DNA of 64,000 bases from Cryobacterium arcticum (GCF_001679725.1 NZ_CP016282.1:1054001-1118000); one strand, 5' to 3'. Positions 51,549 through 60,810 are shown, counted from the stretch's first letter. Notes: generated by a model not told the origin, from the letters alone. Translations and numbers: made by a program.

Positions 51549-52557
51549 CCCGCCCCGCCCGGCTCCGGCCACTGGCCCGGCCGCGCCCACCCCGCGACGG
51601 GCGCCCACGCTCACCGGGCCCCGGCTGCGCCGGATCGTCGAGAAGATCGGCGGCGCCGTGGTGGTGCTCTTCGGGGCGGCCACGGCCGCGTTCGCCGCCC
51701 AGGCCGCCCTGCCGGGGGACCGGGCCACGGTGATCCTCAACATTCGCGCCGGCCAGGCCATCGAGCGCACCCCGGCGGAACTGGCGCAGATCAATGAGCA
51801 GTACGGCCTGCAGAACCCCCTGGTCGTGCAGTACCTCGACTACATCCGCGGACTCCTCGTCGGTGACCTCGGTATTTCGTATCAGCAGTTCAAGCCGGTC
51901 AGCGAGGTGATCCTGCAGCAGATCGGCCCGACCGTGGCGCTCACACTCACCGCGATCGTGCTGTCCTGGCTGATCATGATCACCTGGGTCACCCTCACGG
52001 CCGGCCGCACCGGGCGGCTGGCCGGGGCGGGGGCCGTGGTCGACACCACCGCGGCCGGGCTGCCGCACTACTGGCTGGGCATCATCCTGCTGCTCGTCTT
52101 CTCGCTCGGCCTGGGGTGGTTCCCCGTGATCAGCGGACCCTCGGCTATCGGGATCGTGCTGCCGGCCCTCACCCTGGCGATCCCGCTGGCCGGGTTCATG
52201 GGGCAGGCCACCCGCACCGAGTTCGAGCGGTCGCTGGAGCAGCCGTTCGTGATCTCGGCGCGGATGCGAGGCATGGGCGACACCGGCGTACGGCTGCGGC
52301 ACGTGCTACGGCACTCCGTGCTCCCGGCGATCACCCTGTCGGGTTGGGCGCTGGGCGCCACGATCTCCGGCGCCGTGGTCGTGGAGACCGTGTTCTCCCG
52401 GCCCGGCATCGGCAAGGTGCTCGTCGGCGCCGTCAACTCCCAGGACCTGCCCGTCGTCACCGGCATCGTCATCCTCATCGCGGCCCTGTACGTCATGGCC
52501 AACCTGCTGGTCGACGTGGCGTACACCCTCGTCGACCCGAGATTGAAGAGCGCATGA
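51526..52557 (+). CDS. ABC importer permease (DppB-like)
   Basis: The 343-residue permease has a Pro-rich cytoplasmic tail (1-30) and about six helices with the EAA-type coupling motif Arg-Gly-Met-Gly-Asp-Thr-Gly-Val-Arg-Leu-Arg-His near residue 245. Pro-Gly-Asp-Arg-Ala near the start of the first loop is typical of the Dpp/Opp B subunits. Its start overlaps the binding-protein gene by 23 bases. Confidence 0.9.
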   Translation: MTRTSSSSPPRPAPATGPAAPTPRRAPTLTGPRLRRIVEKIGGAVVVLFGAATAAFAAQAALPGDRATVILNIRAGQAIERTPAELAQINEQYGLQNPLVVQYLDYIRGLLVGDLGISYQQFKPVSEVILQQIGPTVALTLTAIVLSWLIMITWVTLTAGRTGRLAGAGAVVDTTAAGLPHYWLGIILLLVFSLGLGWFPVISGPSAIGIVLPALTLAIPLAGFMGQATRTEFERSLEQPFVISARMRGMGDTGVRLRHVLRHSVLPAITLSGWALGATISGAVVVETVFSRPGIGKVLVGAVNSQDLPVVTGIVILIAALYVMANLLVDVAYTLVDPRLKSA

Positions 52558-53426
52558 GCACCATCGAACGCCAGACCCCGCCCACCGCAGCCGTTCAGAC
52601 CCCGCGAGCCAAGAGACGCGCCGCCCCGCCGGCGGGCCTGATCGTTGCCAGCGGCGCCCTGCTGCTCTTCGCCACCGCCCTGGTCGCGCCGGGCCTGCTC
52701 GCCACCCACGACCCGTATGCGCTGAATCTGGCGGATGCGCTGCACGCGCCGTCGCCGGAGTACTGGTTCGGCACCGACGAGGCCGGCCGCGACCTCTACA
52801 GCCGCGTCGTCTACGGCACCCGGGAATCCCTGGTGATCGGGCTCGGGGCCACGGCCGTGAGCCTCACCCTCGCGCTGGTCCTCGGAGCGCTGGCAGCGCT
52901 CGGCGGCCGGTTTACCGCCGGAACCGTGAACCGGGTGATCGAGGTGCTCCTGGCCTTCCCGACCCTGCTGTTCGCGCTGCTGCTGGTGGCCATCACGGGC
53001 CCGTCGGCGCTGTCGCAGGTGTTCGCGGTGGGCGTGGGCAGCGCGCCCGGCTACGCCCGCATCATCCGGGGCCAGATCCTCTCGGCCAAGAACAGCGGCT
53101 ACGTCGAGGCGGCCGTGGCCCTCGGCCACAGCGACGGCCGGATCCTGCGGCAGCACATCGTGCCCAACGCCGTTCGGCCGCTCGTGGCGATCATCGCCCT
53201 GTCGGTCGGCCAGTCGATCGTCTGGGCGTCCAGTCTGTCGTTCCTCGGGCTCGGCGTCGCCCCGCCCTCGCCGGAATGGGGCGCGCTGCTCGACGCCGGC
53301 CGGGTCTACATCACCCAGGCCTGGTGGCTCACCGTCATCCCCGGACTCGTGATCGTGGCCCTGGCGCTCGCGGCCACCACCCTCGGCAAGCACATCCAGA
53401 ACACCTTGGAGAAAGGCGACAAATGA
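52554..53426 (+). CDS. ABC importer permease (DppC-like)
   Basis: A 290-residue partner permease with the OppC/DppC N-terminal Gly-Thr-Asp-Glu-Ala-Gly-Arg-Asp motif and the coupling loop Ala-Ala-Val-Ala-Leu-Gly-His-Ser-Asp. It overlaps the DppB-like stop by 4 bases (ATGA) and is followed in the same manner by the ATPase gene, so subunits are made in equal steps. Confidence 0.9.
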   Translation: MSTIERQTPPTAAVQTPRAKRRAAPPAGLIVASGALLLFATALVAPGLLATHDPYALNLADALHAPSPEYWFGTDEAGRDLYSRVVYGTRESLVIGLGATAVSLTLALVLGALAALGGRFTAGTVNRVIEVLLAFPTLLFALLLVAITGPSALSQVFAVGVGSAPGYARIIRGQILSAKNSGYVEAAVALGHSDGRILRQHIVPNAVRPLVAIIALSVGQSIVWASSLSFLGLGVAPPSPEWGALLDAGRVYITQAWWLTVIPGLVIVALALAATTLGKHIQNTLEKGDK

Positions 53427-55141
53427 CCTCCACGATCGACAGTGTGCAGGCCCCGGCCGCGCGCACCCCGACGCCAAGGGCGGATGCCCCGGCGCCGAAA
53501 CGCGGGCGTCTGAGCGTCGCCAACCTCTCCGTCGGTTTCCGGCGGAACGGCATCCTGCACCAGGTGGTGCACGACGTGAGCTTCAGCCTCGAACCGGGGC
53601 AGTGCGTGGCCATCGTGGGCGAGTCCGGCTCGGGTAAGAGCGTCACCGCGCGGAGCATCGTGGGGCTGACCGGCAAGAACTCGGTCGTCGACGCCCAGTC
53701 GATCCTGCTCGATGGCGATGACCTGCGCGCCGCGACCAACCGGCAGTGGCGGCAGATCCGCGGCCGGCGCATCGGCTTCATCCTGCAGGACGCCCTCGTC
53801 TCTCTCGACCCGTTGCGCCCGGTGGGCAAGGAGATCGCCGAGGCCCTCGCGCTGCACCGCTGGGGCACCCGGCGGCAGCGGGCCGCGAAGGTCGTCGACC
53901 TGCTGCGCGCCGTGGGGGTTCCCTCGCCGGAGAACCGGGCCCGACAACGACCGGACGAACTCTCCGGGGGCCTGCGCCAGCGCGCGCTGATCGCCTCCGC
54001 CCTCGCCCTTGACCCGGAGATCATCATCGCCGACGAGCCCACCACGGCCCTCGACGTGACCGTGCAGGCACAGGTGCTCGCGCTGCTCGCCGAGACCAAG
54101 GAACGTGGGGTATCGGTGATCCTGATCAGCCACGACCTCTCGGTGGTGGCGCACCTGGCCGACCACATCCTGGTGATGAAGGGCGGCCGGGTGGTGGAAA
54201 GCGGCAGCGCCGACCAGGTGCTCAACGACCCGCGGCACGAGTACACCCGGAGCCTCATCAACGCGGTGCCCAGCGAGGCGACCCGTGGCAAGCGCCTCGG
54301 CCCGCAGACGCACGCACCGGTGCCTGCCGCCGCGTCCGCTCTCGAGCCCCGCGGTTACAGCGGCCCGGTGCTGCAGGCGGTGGACCTGGTCAAGCGATTC
54401 ACCACCCCGGACGGCACCGTCACCACGGCCGTCGACCACGTCTCGTTCAGCCTGGAGCGGGGCACCACCCTCGGCATCGTGGGGGAGTCCGGCTCGGGCA
54501 AGAGCACCACCGCCCGGCTCGCGCTGGCGCTGTCGTCGCTGGACTCCGGCACCGTCACCCTGCTCGGCCAGGACTGGTCGAGCCTGCCCGAGCCCCGCCG
54601 CCGGGCGCTGCGGCGGGAGATCTCGGTGGTCTACCAGGACCCGCTGAGCTCGTTCGACCCGCGCTGGAACGCGGAGCGGATCCTCCTCGACAGCCTCACC
54701 GAGGCCGCCGGTCTGTCCACAGCAGAGAAAAAGGCCCGGGTCGCCGAGCTCGCCCGCCAGGTGGGCCTGCCACAGGAGATCCTGCAGCGTTTTCCGCTCA
54801 ACCTCTCCGGCGGCCAACGCCAGCGCATCGCCATCGCCAGGGCGCTCGCCCCGAACCCGTCGGTGATCGTGCTCGACGAGGCCGTGTCGGCGCTCGACGT
54901 GTCGATCCAGGCGCAGATCCTCGACCTGCTCGTCGACCTGCAGAAACAACGCGGGCTGAGCTACCTCTTCATCTCGCACGACCTCGGCGTCATCAACCAC
55001 CTCAGCGACCAGGTGCTCGTGATGAAAGACGGCGTCGTCGTCGAACGCGGCACCCCGGACGACATCTTCAACCGGCCGGCGCATCCGTACACCCGCGAAC
55101 TCATCAGCTCGCTGCCCGATCACCCCAGGAGAACCCCATGA
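53423..55141 (+). CDS. ABC importer ATPase, two nucleotide-binding domains fused (DppD-DppF type)
   Basis: The 572-residue protein has two complete ABC domains: residues about 30-290 (Walker A Gly-Glu-Ser-Gly-Ser-Gly-Lys-Ser; signature Leu-Ser-Gly-Gly-Leu; Walker B Ile-Ile-Ile-Ala-Asp-Glu) and 310-565 (second Walker A, Leu-Ser-Gly-Gly-Gln, Val-Ile-Val-Leu-Asp-Glu). Each domain ends with the Opp/Dpp His-X-Tyr-Thr-Arg extension. The fusion replaces the usual separate D and F subunits. It overlaps the gene before and after by 4 bases. Confidence 0.92.
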   Translation: MTSTIDSVQAPAARTPTPRADAPAPKRGRLSVANLSVGFRRNGILHQVVHDVSFSLEPGQCVAIVGESGSGKSVTARSIVGLTGKNSVVDAQSILLDGDDLRAATNRQWRQIRGRRIGFILQDALVSLDPLRPVGKEIAEALALHRWGTRRQRAAKVVDLLRAVGVPSPENRARQRPDELSGGLRQRALIASALALDPEIIIADEPTTALDVTVQAQVLALLAETKERGVSVILISHDLSVVAHLADHILVMKGGRVVESGSADQVLNDPRHEYTRSLINAVPSEATRGKRLGPQTHAPVPAAASALEPRGYSGPVLQAVDLVKRFTTPDGTVTTAVDHVSFSLERGTTLGIVGESGSGKSTTARLALALSSLDSGTVTLLGQDWSSLPEPRRRALRREISVVYQDPLSSFDPRWNAERILLDSLTEAAGLSTAEKKARVAELARQVGLPQEILQRFPLNLSGGQRQRIAIARALAPNPSVIVLDEAVSALDVSIQAQILDLLVDLQKQRGLSYLFISHDLGVINHLSDQVLVMKDGVVVERGTPDDIFNRPAHPYTRELISSLPDHPRRTP

Positions 55142-56538
55142 GCCAGAACCCCGCCGCACAGAACCCGGCCCGCAAGGTCCTGCATTTCAACGCCTTCGTG
55201 ATGAACACCACCTCGCACATCCACCACGGCCAGTGGCGCCGGCCCGACGCCGGCCAGGTCGACTTCAACGACGTGCAGCTGTGGATCGACCTGGCCCGCC
55301 TGCTCGAGGAGGCCAAGTTCGACGGCATGTTCTTCGCCGATGTCAGCGGCCTCTACGGAGACTCGGATGCCAACTTCGACGTGTACGTGAAGGAGGGCCT
55401 GCAGATCCCCAGCAACGATCCCACCGTGCTGCTCAGCGCACTGGCGGTGAGCACCTCGCACATCGGCCTCGCGCTCACCTCGAACGTCGTGCAGAGCCAC
55501 CCGTTCCACTTCGCCCGGCAGATCTCCACCCTCGACCACATCTCGAACGGGCGGATCGCCTGGAACATCGTGACCGGCGTGCAGGACAACGGCGCCCGCA
55601 ACTTCGGCCTGCCGCAGCTGACCGACCACGCCGAACGCTACGAATGGGCCGAGGAATACGTCGACGTCACCTACAAGCTCTGGGAGGGGTCATGGGACGA
55701 GGGCGCGCTGCTGCAGGACAAGGCGGCCGGCGTCTACGCGGACACCGGCAAGATCCACAAGATCCACCACGCGGGCAAGCGCTACACGGTGGAGGGGCCG
55801 CACCTGCCGTCGCCGTCACCGCAGCGCACCCCGGTGCTCTACCAGGCCGGGTCGTCGGCATCCGGTCGGGCGTTCGCGGCGAAGAACGCCGAGGCCACCT
55901 TCATCATCGCGCCGAGCCCCGCCGTCGCCGCGGAGCAGATCGCGCAGACCCGGGCCCTGGCCGTGTCGTTCGGGCGCAACCCCGACGACATCAAGTTCTT
56001 CCAGGGGCTCAGCTTCGTGATCGGCGACACCCAGGAGGAGGCCGAGGCGAAGGCCGCAGAGTACGAGTCCTACGTGAGCGTGGACGGCTATCTCGCCCAC
56101 GCGGCTATCGTCGACAAGCAGGGGCGGGTGTACCCGCCGGAGACTCTCGTGCGGGATGTCGAGACGAACACCATGAAGGGGTTCCTGGAGTGGATCTCGC
56201 AGTACATCACCGACCGGGAACCGGTGGTGGGTGACCTGGCCCTGCTGCAGTCCCGGAGCACCCGCATCGTGGGCACCCCCGATCAGATCGCCGACGAGAT
56301 CGAGCGCTGGCAGGACGCCGGGGTTGACGGTATCAACGTGATCAACTGGGTGATCCCCGGATCGTTCGCCGAGTTCGCCGACAAGGTGCTGCCGGTGTTG
56401 CGCGACCGGGGCCTGGCCCAGCGGGAGTACGCCGACGGGCCGCTGCGGCAGAAACTCTTCGGCCGGCCGCGGCTGAACGAGCGCCACCCGGCCGCCCGAT
56501 ACCGCGGCGCCTTCGCGGATGCGCCGGTGCCCGCATGA
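55138..56538 (+). CDS. LLM flavin-dependent monooxygenase (NtaA/SnaA/DszA type), first
   Basis: The 466-residue bacterial-luciferase-like protein carries Met-Asn-Thr-Thr-Ser-His-Ile-His-His-Gly-Gln-Trp-Arg at the start, Gly-Leu-Gln-Ile-Pro-Ser-Asn-Asp-Pro near residue 85, and Gly-Arg-Ile-Ala-Trp-Asn-Ile-Val-Thr near 140. These match NtaA/SnaA/DszA/DmoA enzymes, which oxidise nitrilotriacetate, sulfones or dimethyl sulfide with FMNH2 from a separate reductase. No reductase gene is in the operon. The substrate is inferred from family only. ATG overlaps the ATPase stop. Confidence 0.88.
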   Translation: MSQNPAAQNPARKVLHFNAFVMNTTSHIHHGQWRRPDAGQVDFNDVQLWIDLARLLEEAKFDGMFFADVSGLYGDSDANFDVYVKEGLQIPSNDPTVLLSALAVSTSHIGLALTSNVVQSHPFHFARQISTLDHISNGRIAWNIVTGVQDNGARNFGLPQLTDHAERYEWAEEYVDVTYKLWEGSWDEGALLQDKAAGVYADTGKIHKIHHAGKRYTVEGPHLPSPSPQRTPVLYQAGSSASGRAFAAKNAEATFIIAPSPAVAAEQIAQTRALAVSFGRNPDDIKFFQGLSFVIGDTQEEAEAKAAEYESYVSVDGYLAHAAIVDKQGRVYPPETLVRDVETNTMKGFLEWISQYITDREPVVGDLALLQSRSTRIVGTPDQIADEIERWQDAGVDGINVINWVIPGSFAEFADKVLPVLRDRGLAQREYADGPLRQKLFGRPRLNERHPAARYRGAFADAPVPA

Positions 56539-57947
56539 GCGCGGCGCCCAAGCGGCTCATCCTCAACCTGTTCGAGATGAACTGCGTCAGCCACATCACC
56601 CACGGGCTGTGGCGGCTGCCCGGCAACAACCGGCAGCGGTTCAACGACATCGACTACTGGATCGAGTTGGCGCAGCTGCTCGAGGCCGGCGGTTTCGACG
56701 CTGTGTTCCTCGCCGACGTCATCGGCGCCTACGACGTGTTCCGGGACGGACCGGAGACGGCGCTGCGGGAGGGGCTGCAGATCCCGAGCAACGACCCGCT
56801 GCTGGTGATCCCCGCGATGGCGGCGGTCACCAAGCACCTCGGCTTCGGCGTCACCTTCTCCACCAGCTATGAGCCGCCGTTCGCGTTCGCCCGCCGGATG
56901 AGTACCCTCGACCACCTCACCAAGGGGCGGGTGGGATGGAACATCGTCACCTCCTACCTGCCCAACGCCGCGCGCAACTTCGGGCACGCCGACCAGATCG
57001 CGCACGACCACCGCTACGAGATCGCCGACGAGTACCTCGACGTGCTCTACAAGCTCTGGGAGGGATCCTGGGACGACGACGCCGTGGTGGCGGATGCCGA
57101 GAACCTCGTCTACACCGACCCGGCGAAGGTGCGCTACATCAACCATGTCGGCGAGCACTTCTCGGTGGCCGGGCCGCATCTCTCCGAACCGTCGCTGCAG
57201 CGCACCCCGGTGCTCTTCCAAGCCACGGCGTCGAAGGCCGGCACCGCCTTCGCCGGCAAGCACGCCGAGGTGGTGTTCACGGGCGGCCCTACACCGGCCG
57301 GTGTGCTGGCGGGTATCCAGGCGATGCGGGATTCGGCCGTCGAGCAGGGTCGCGCGGCCGGCGACATCAAGTTCATCGTGCAGGCCGGTGTGGTGGTGGG
57401 GCGCACCGAGGAGGAGGCGGCCGAGAAGCTGCGGGCCTACCGGGAGCTGGCCAGCGTGGAGGGCCGGCTCGCGCACGCGTCGCTGCCCTTCGACCCCACG
57501 GCCCACCCGCGCGACATCACGGTGCGTGAGGCCCTGGCCCGCGAGGGCAAGTCCGATGCCCCCGGAGCGGCCTACCTGCCCCAGGACCAGAGCGTGGGCG
57601 AGTTCCTCGACGCCATCGCGACGTCGTGGGACGAGCAGTTCTTCGTGGTGGGCACGCCCGCCGTCGTCGCTGACGCCATCGAGAGTTGGCTGGACGACGT
57701 CGGCATCGACGGGATCAACCTGCGCCAGTACCACTCCTTCGGCACGGCGCAGGATTTCATCGAATTGGTGGTGCCGGAGCTCCGCCGCCGCGGCCGGCTG
57801 CGGGAGGCGTATGTCGACGGGGAGACCCTGCGGGAGCGTATCTTCGGCGGGCCGGCACGGCTGCAGCCCCCGCACGTGGCGACCCGCTATCGCAACGGGC
57901 AGAACCTCGACGCATCCGCCCTGCTCGAGACCACGTCCAGGGTGTGA
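56535..57947 (+). CDS. LLM flavin-dependent monooxygenase (NtaA/SnaA/DszA type), second
   Basis: A 470-residue paralogue of its neighbour with the same motifs (His-Ile-Thr-His-Gly-Leu-Trp-Arg; Leu-Gln-Ile-Pro-Ser-Asn-Asp-Pro; Gly-Arg-Val-Gly-Trp-Asn-Ile-Val-Thr-Ser), but clearly diverged elsewhere. Two such enzymes behind one importer suggest successive oxidations of one solute, or two related substrates. It overlaps the first monooxygenase by 4 bases. Confidence 0.88.
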   Translation: MSAAPKRLILNLFEMNCVSHITHGLWRLPGNNRQRFNDIDYWIELAQLLEAGGFDAVFLADVIGAYDVFRDGPETALREGLQIPSNDPLLVIPAMAAVTKHLGFGVTFSTSYEPPFAFARRMSTLDHLTKGRVGWNIVTSYLPNAARNFGHADQIAHDHRYEIADEYLDVLYKLWEGSWDDDAVVADAENLVYTDPAKVRYINHVGEHFSVAGPHLSEPSLQRTPVLFQATASKAGTAFAGKHAEVVFTGGPTPAGVLAGIQAMRDSAVEQGRAAGDIKFIVQAGVVVGRTEEEAAEKLRAYRELASVEGRLAHASLPFDPTAHPRDITVREALAREGKSDAPGAAYLPQDQSVGEFLDAIATSWDEQFFVVGTPAVVADAIESWLDDVGIDGINLRQYHSFGTAQDFIELVVPELRRRGRLREAYVDGETLRERIFGGPARLQPPHVATRYRNGQNLDASALLETTSRV

Positions 57948-57948
57948 C

Positions 57949-58482
57949 ATGGACTGGGCAGGGGGCGCGGCAGGTGGGGGTCACGACAGAGACGAGGTAA
58001 GGGGGTTCGGTTTCTTCGTGCGCCTCGACGGCGACGCCGCTCCACGGGAGGCGCTCGCCGTGGCGCTGACCGACGTCGTGGCACGGCTGGCCCCGGATGC
58101 CCAGGTGCACGTCGAGCCGGAGCCCGGAACCGGCGCGGCTGCCGACGGCGAGGCGGCTACCGGTGGCGTCCCGGCTGCAGACAAAGGCATCGTCATCGAC
58201 GTCGGCCGCCAACTGCTGCTCGTCGACGGACTGCCCGTGCAACTCAGCTACCGCGAGTTCCGGTTCCTCTGCTACCTGGTTCTGCGCCCGGGCGTCACGG
58301 TGGGTCGGGCCGAACTGATCGACGCCCAGCGCACCTGGTCACGGGTCACCAGCCCGCGCACCATCGACGTGCACATCCAACGCCTGCGCGTGAAGCTCGG
58401 CGGCTACGGCGACATCCTGCGCACCGACCGCGGAACGGGGTACCGATACGACGCGCACGCTGACGTGCGCATCCGGCGCTGA
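57949..58482 (+). CDS. Receiver-less OmpR-type winged-helix regulator
   Basis: The 177-residue protein has a short N-terminal domain with Gly-Phe-Gly-Phe-Phe-Val-Arg-Leu, an Ala/Gly-rich linker, and a C-terminal Trans_reg_C winged helix (about 78-170; Leu-Ser-Tyr-Arg-Glu-Phe-Arg-Phe-Leu, Arg-Thr-Ile-Asp-Val-His-Ile-Gln-Arg-Leu-Arg-Val-Lys-Leu, Arg-Gly-Thr-Gly-Tyr-Arg). It lacks a phosphorylatable receiver. It starts 1 base after the second monooxygenase stop, so it may control this operon, perhaps at the 49830-49881 inverted repeat. Confidence 0.82.
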   Translation: MDWAGGAAGGGHDRDEVRGFGFFVRLDGDAAPREALAVALTDVVARLAPDAQVHVEPEPGTGAAADGEAATGGVPAADKGIVIDVGRQLLLVDGLPVQLSYREFRFLCYLVLRPGVTVGRAELIDAQRTWSRVTSPRTIDVHIQRLRVKLGGYGDILRTDRGTGYRYDAHADVRIRR

Positions 58483-58488
58483 GCGGGT

Positions 58489-58494
58489 TACCGT
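58489..58494 (+). promoter_or_regulatory. -10-like hexamer of a probable leaderless mRNA
   Basis: TACCGT ends 6 bases before the ATG at 58501; GGGGGC between them is not a normal ribosome site. Confidence 0.4.
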
Positions 58495-58500
58495 GGGGGC

Positions 58501-58983
58501 ATGAGCTCAGACGACGACAGGGCTGACCCGGCCGCGGATGACGCGGTACGCGCCCATCTCGACACCGTGACCGGCGCGACCCGGCGGCGGGACGCGGAGA
58601 CACTGCTGGGGATGTTCGGGCGCATCACCACTGAGCCGGCGCGGCTGTGGCCCGGGTCGATCATCGGGTTCGGCCGGTACCACTACAGGTACGAAAGCGG
58701 ACGCGAGGGCGACGCCGCAGCGGCCGGCTTCTCGCCGCGCAAGGCGTCGATGTCGATCTACTTCGCCGACGGGCTGGGCGCCTATGCCGACGAACTCGCC
58801 CGGCTCGGCCCGCACAAGACCGGTGTGGGCTGCCTGTACATCGCCGACCTCGCGAAGGTGGACCTCGCCGTGCTCGAGCAGATGGTGTCGGCGTCGTACC
58901 GGGCTGTGACCGCCGGCGACTACTACGGGCACCGCGCCCGAGAGTCTGAGGGCGGCCGCCCGGAACCGCGCGAGCCGGAGTAG
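58501..58983 (+). CDS. DUF1801-family protein
   Basis: The 160-residue product matches DUF1801: Gly-Phe-Gly-Arg-Tyr-His-Tyr-Arg-Tyr-Glu-Ser-Gly-Arg-Glu-Gly-Asp, then Gly-Phe-Ser-Pro-Arg-Lys and His-Lys-Thr-Gly-Val-Gly-Cys-Leu-Tyr-Ile. The family is cytoplasmic, common in soil bacteria, and has no established function. It is convergent with the metallo-hydrolase gene; a 66-nt palindrome lies between. Confidence 0.85.
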   Translation: MSSDDDRADPAADDAVRAHLDTVTGATRRRDAETLLGMFGRITTEPARLWPGSIIGFGRYHYRYESGREGDAAAAGFSPRKASMSIYFADGLGAYADELARLGPHKTGVGCLYIADLAKVDLAVLEQMVSASYRAVTAGDYYGHRARESEGGRPEPREPE

Positions 58984-58996
58984 GCCGTTCCTTCGC

Positions 58997-59062
58997 GAGT
59001 TGCCCCTGTGCGGACGAGTTGCCCCACCGTAGTTGGGCGACTCGTCCGCACGGGGGCAAGTC
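58997..59062. repeat. 66-nt nested palindrome related to the 55-nt family
   Basis: Starts GAGTTGCCCC and ends GGGGGCAAGTC, like the 55-nt elements. 25-base arms pair fully, counting two G.T wobbles, round a 10-base loop, and a second GAGTTGCCC/GGGCGACTC pair is nested inside. It lies in a convergent gap, where a strong RNA hairpin could end both transcripts. Confidence 0.75.
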
Positions 59063-59086
59063 GGTGCGTGTCTTATCTGTGCAAGG

Positions 59087-59716
59087 TCAGTGCCCGCGGG
59101 CGAGCCAGTCCGGCAGGTCGGGTGCCTCGGCGCCGATCGTGGTGGACTCGCCGTGCCCGGTGTTCACGACCGTGTCGGCCGGCAGGGTGAGCAGCTTGCC
59201 CGTGATCGACTCGATGATGGTGGGGAAGTCGCTGTACGAGCGTCCGGTGGCGCCCGGCCCGCCGTGGAACAGCGTGTCGCCACTGAACAGCGTGCCGAAG
59301 GTGGGTGCGTACAGGCAGACCGAGCCCGGGGAGTGCCCCGGGGTGTGGATCACCTGGAGTTCGATCCCGGCCACGGCGATGCGCTGCCCGTCGGCGAGGT
59401 CTCGGCCCGGCGCGGCGTCGGGGTACACGACCTCCCAGAGCATCCGGTCATCCGGGTGCAGGTAGACCGGCGCACCCGTCGCGGCGGCAACGGCGCCGGC
59501 AGCGCCGATGTGGTCGTTGTGCGCGTGAGTGCTGAGGATGCCGAGCAGCGTGCGGTCGCCGACCGCCGTGAGGATCGCCTCGGCGTTGTGGGCGGCGTCG
59601 ATGACGACGCACTCCGTGTCGTCGCCGACGATCCAGACGTTGTTCTCCAACGCCCAGCTGCCGCCGTCGAGGTCGAAGGTGCCCTCGGTGACGAGGTGTT
59701 CGATGCGCGCGTTCAT
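59087..59716 (-). CDS. Metallo-beta-lactamase-fold hydrolase, partner of the mycothiol dehydrogenase
   Basis: The 209-residue MBL hydrolase has Thr-His-Ala-His-Asn-Asp-His (near residue 63), His at Gly-His-Ser-Pro-Gly (near 131), Ser-Gly-Asp-Thr-Leu and a final Gly-His-Gly metal ligand. In actinobacteria a gene of this type commonly follows mscR and may hydrolyse S-formylmycothiol or a similar thioester. It shares a TGATG overlap with the dehydrogenase gene. Confidence 0.88.
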   Translation of the reverse strand: MNARIEHLVTEGTFDLDGGSWALENNVWIVGDDTECVVIDAAHNAEAILTAVGDRTLLGILSTHAHNDHIGAAGAVAAATGAPVYLHPDDRMLWEVVYPDAAPGRDLADGQRIAVAGIELQVIHTPGHSPGSVCLYAPTFGTLFSGDTLFHGGPGATGRSYSDFPTIIESITGKLLTLPADTVVNTGHGESTTIGAEAPDLPDWLARGH

Positions 59717-60810
59717 CAGAGCACCACCACCGAGCGCAGCACGTCGCCCGAGGCCATCTTGGCGAACGCCGCCTCGATCTCGTCGATACGGATGCGTTCG
59801 CTCACGAACTCCGCCAGCGGCAAGCGGCCCTGCAGGTAGAGCTCGGTGAGCATCGGGAAGTCCCGTTCGGGCAGGCAGTCGCCGTACCAGGAACTCTTGA
59901 GCGAGCCTCCCCGGCCGAAGACATCCAGCAGCGGGATCTCGAGCATCATCTCGGGCGTCGGCACGCCGACGAGCACCACGGTGCCGGCCAGGTCGCGGGC
60001 GTAGAACGCCTGCCTCCAGGTCTCGGGGCGGCCGACCGCGTCGATGACGACGTCCGCGCCGAAGCCGCCGGTGAGCGCCTGAACGGCCGCGACGACGCCG
60101 TCTTCGTCGAGGTTCGAGGAGTCGACGGTGTGTGTGGCGCCGAACTCGGTGGCCTTGGCCAGCTTCTTGGGATCCCGGTCGATGGCGATGATCGTGGACG
60201 CCCCGGCCAGCTTCGACCCGACCACCGCAGCGTCGCCGACACCGCCGCAGCCGATCACGGCCACGGAGTTGCCGGGTGAGACGTTGCCGGTGTTCATGGC
60301 GGCGCCGATGCCGGCCATGATGCCGCAACCGAGCAGTCCGACCGCGGCCGGATCGGCATCCGGGTTCACCTTCGTGCACTGGCGCTCGTGCACGAGGGTC
60401 TTCTCGGCGAACGCGCCGATACCCAACGCAGGGCTGAGCTCGGTGCCGTCGACCAGGGTCATCTTCTGAGTCGCGTTGAAGGTGTTGAAGCAGTACCAGG
60501 GCTCGGCGCGGGTGCAGGCGCGGCACTCGCCGCAGACGGCCCGCCAGTTGAGCACGACGAAGTCGCCGACGGCCACATGGGTGACGCCCTGACCGATCAC
60601 GCTGACCCGGCCGGCGGCCTCGTGGCCGAGCAGGAACGGGAAGTCATCGTTGATTCCGCCTTCCTTGTAGTGGAAGTCGGTGTGACAGACACCGCAGGTC
60701 TCGATGTCGACGACAACCTCTCCGGGCCCCGGGTCGGGGATGACGATGTCGGTGAGCTCCACAGGAGCCCCCTTCGAGCGGGCGATCGCGCCTGTGACGG
60801 TGATGGGCAT
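59716..60810 (-). CDS. S-(hydroxymethyl)mycothiol dehydrogenase
   Basis: The 364-residue zinc alcohol dehydrogenase has the catalytic-zinc motif Cys-Gly-Val-Cys-His-Thr-Asp, the structural-zinc set Cys-Gly-Glu-Cys-Arg-Ala-Cys...Tyr-Cys, and an NAD fold Gly-Cys-Gly-Gly-Val-Gly. Sequence and MBL partner identify the MscR/AdhE2 type, which oxidises the formaldehyde-mycothiol adduct to a formyl thioester. It would detoxify formaldehyde. It lies about 2 kb from monooxygenases that, if DmoA-like, release formaldehyde. Confidence 0.93.
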   Translation of the reverse strand: MPITVTGAIARSKGAPVELTDIVIPDPGPGEVVVDIETCGVCHTDFHYKEGGINDDFPFLLGHEAAGRVSVIGQGVTHVAVGDFVVLNWRAVCGECRACTRAEPWYCFNTFNATQKMTLVDGTELSPALGIGAFAEKTLVHERQCTKVNPDADPAAVGLLGCGIMAGIGAAMNTGNVSPGNSVAVIGCGGVGDAAVVGSKLAGASTIIAIDRDPKKLAKATEFGATHTVDSSNLDEDGVVAAVQALTGGFGADVVIDAVGRPETWRQAFYARDLAGTVVLVGVPTPEMMLEIPLLDVFGRGGSLKSSWYGDCLPERDFPMLTELYLQGRLPLAEFVSERIRIDEIEAAFAKMASGDVLRSVVVL

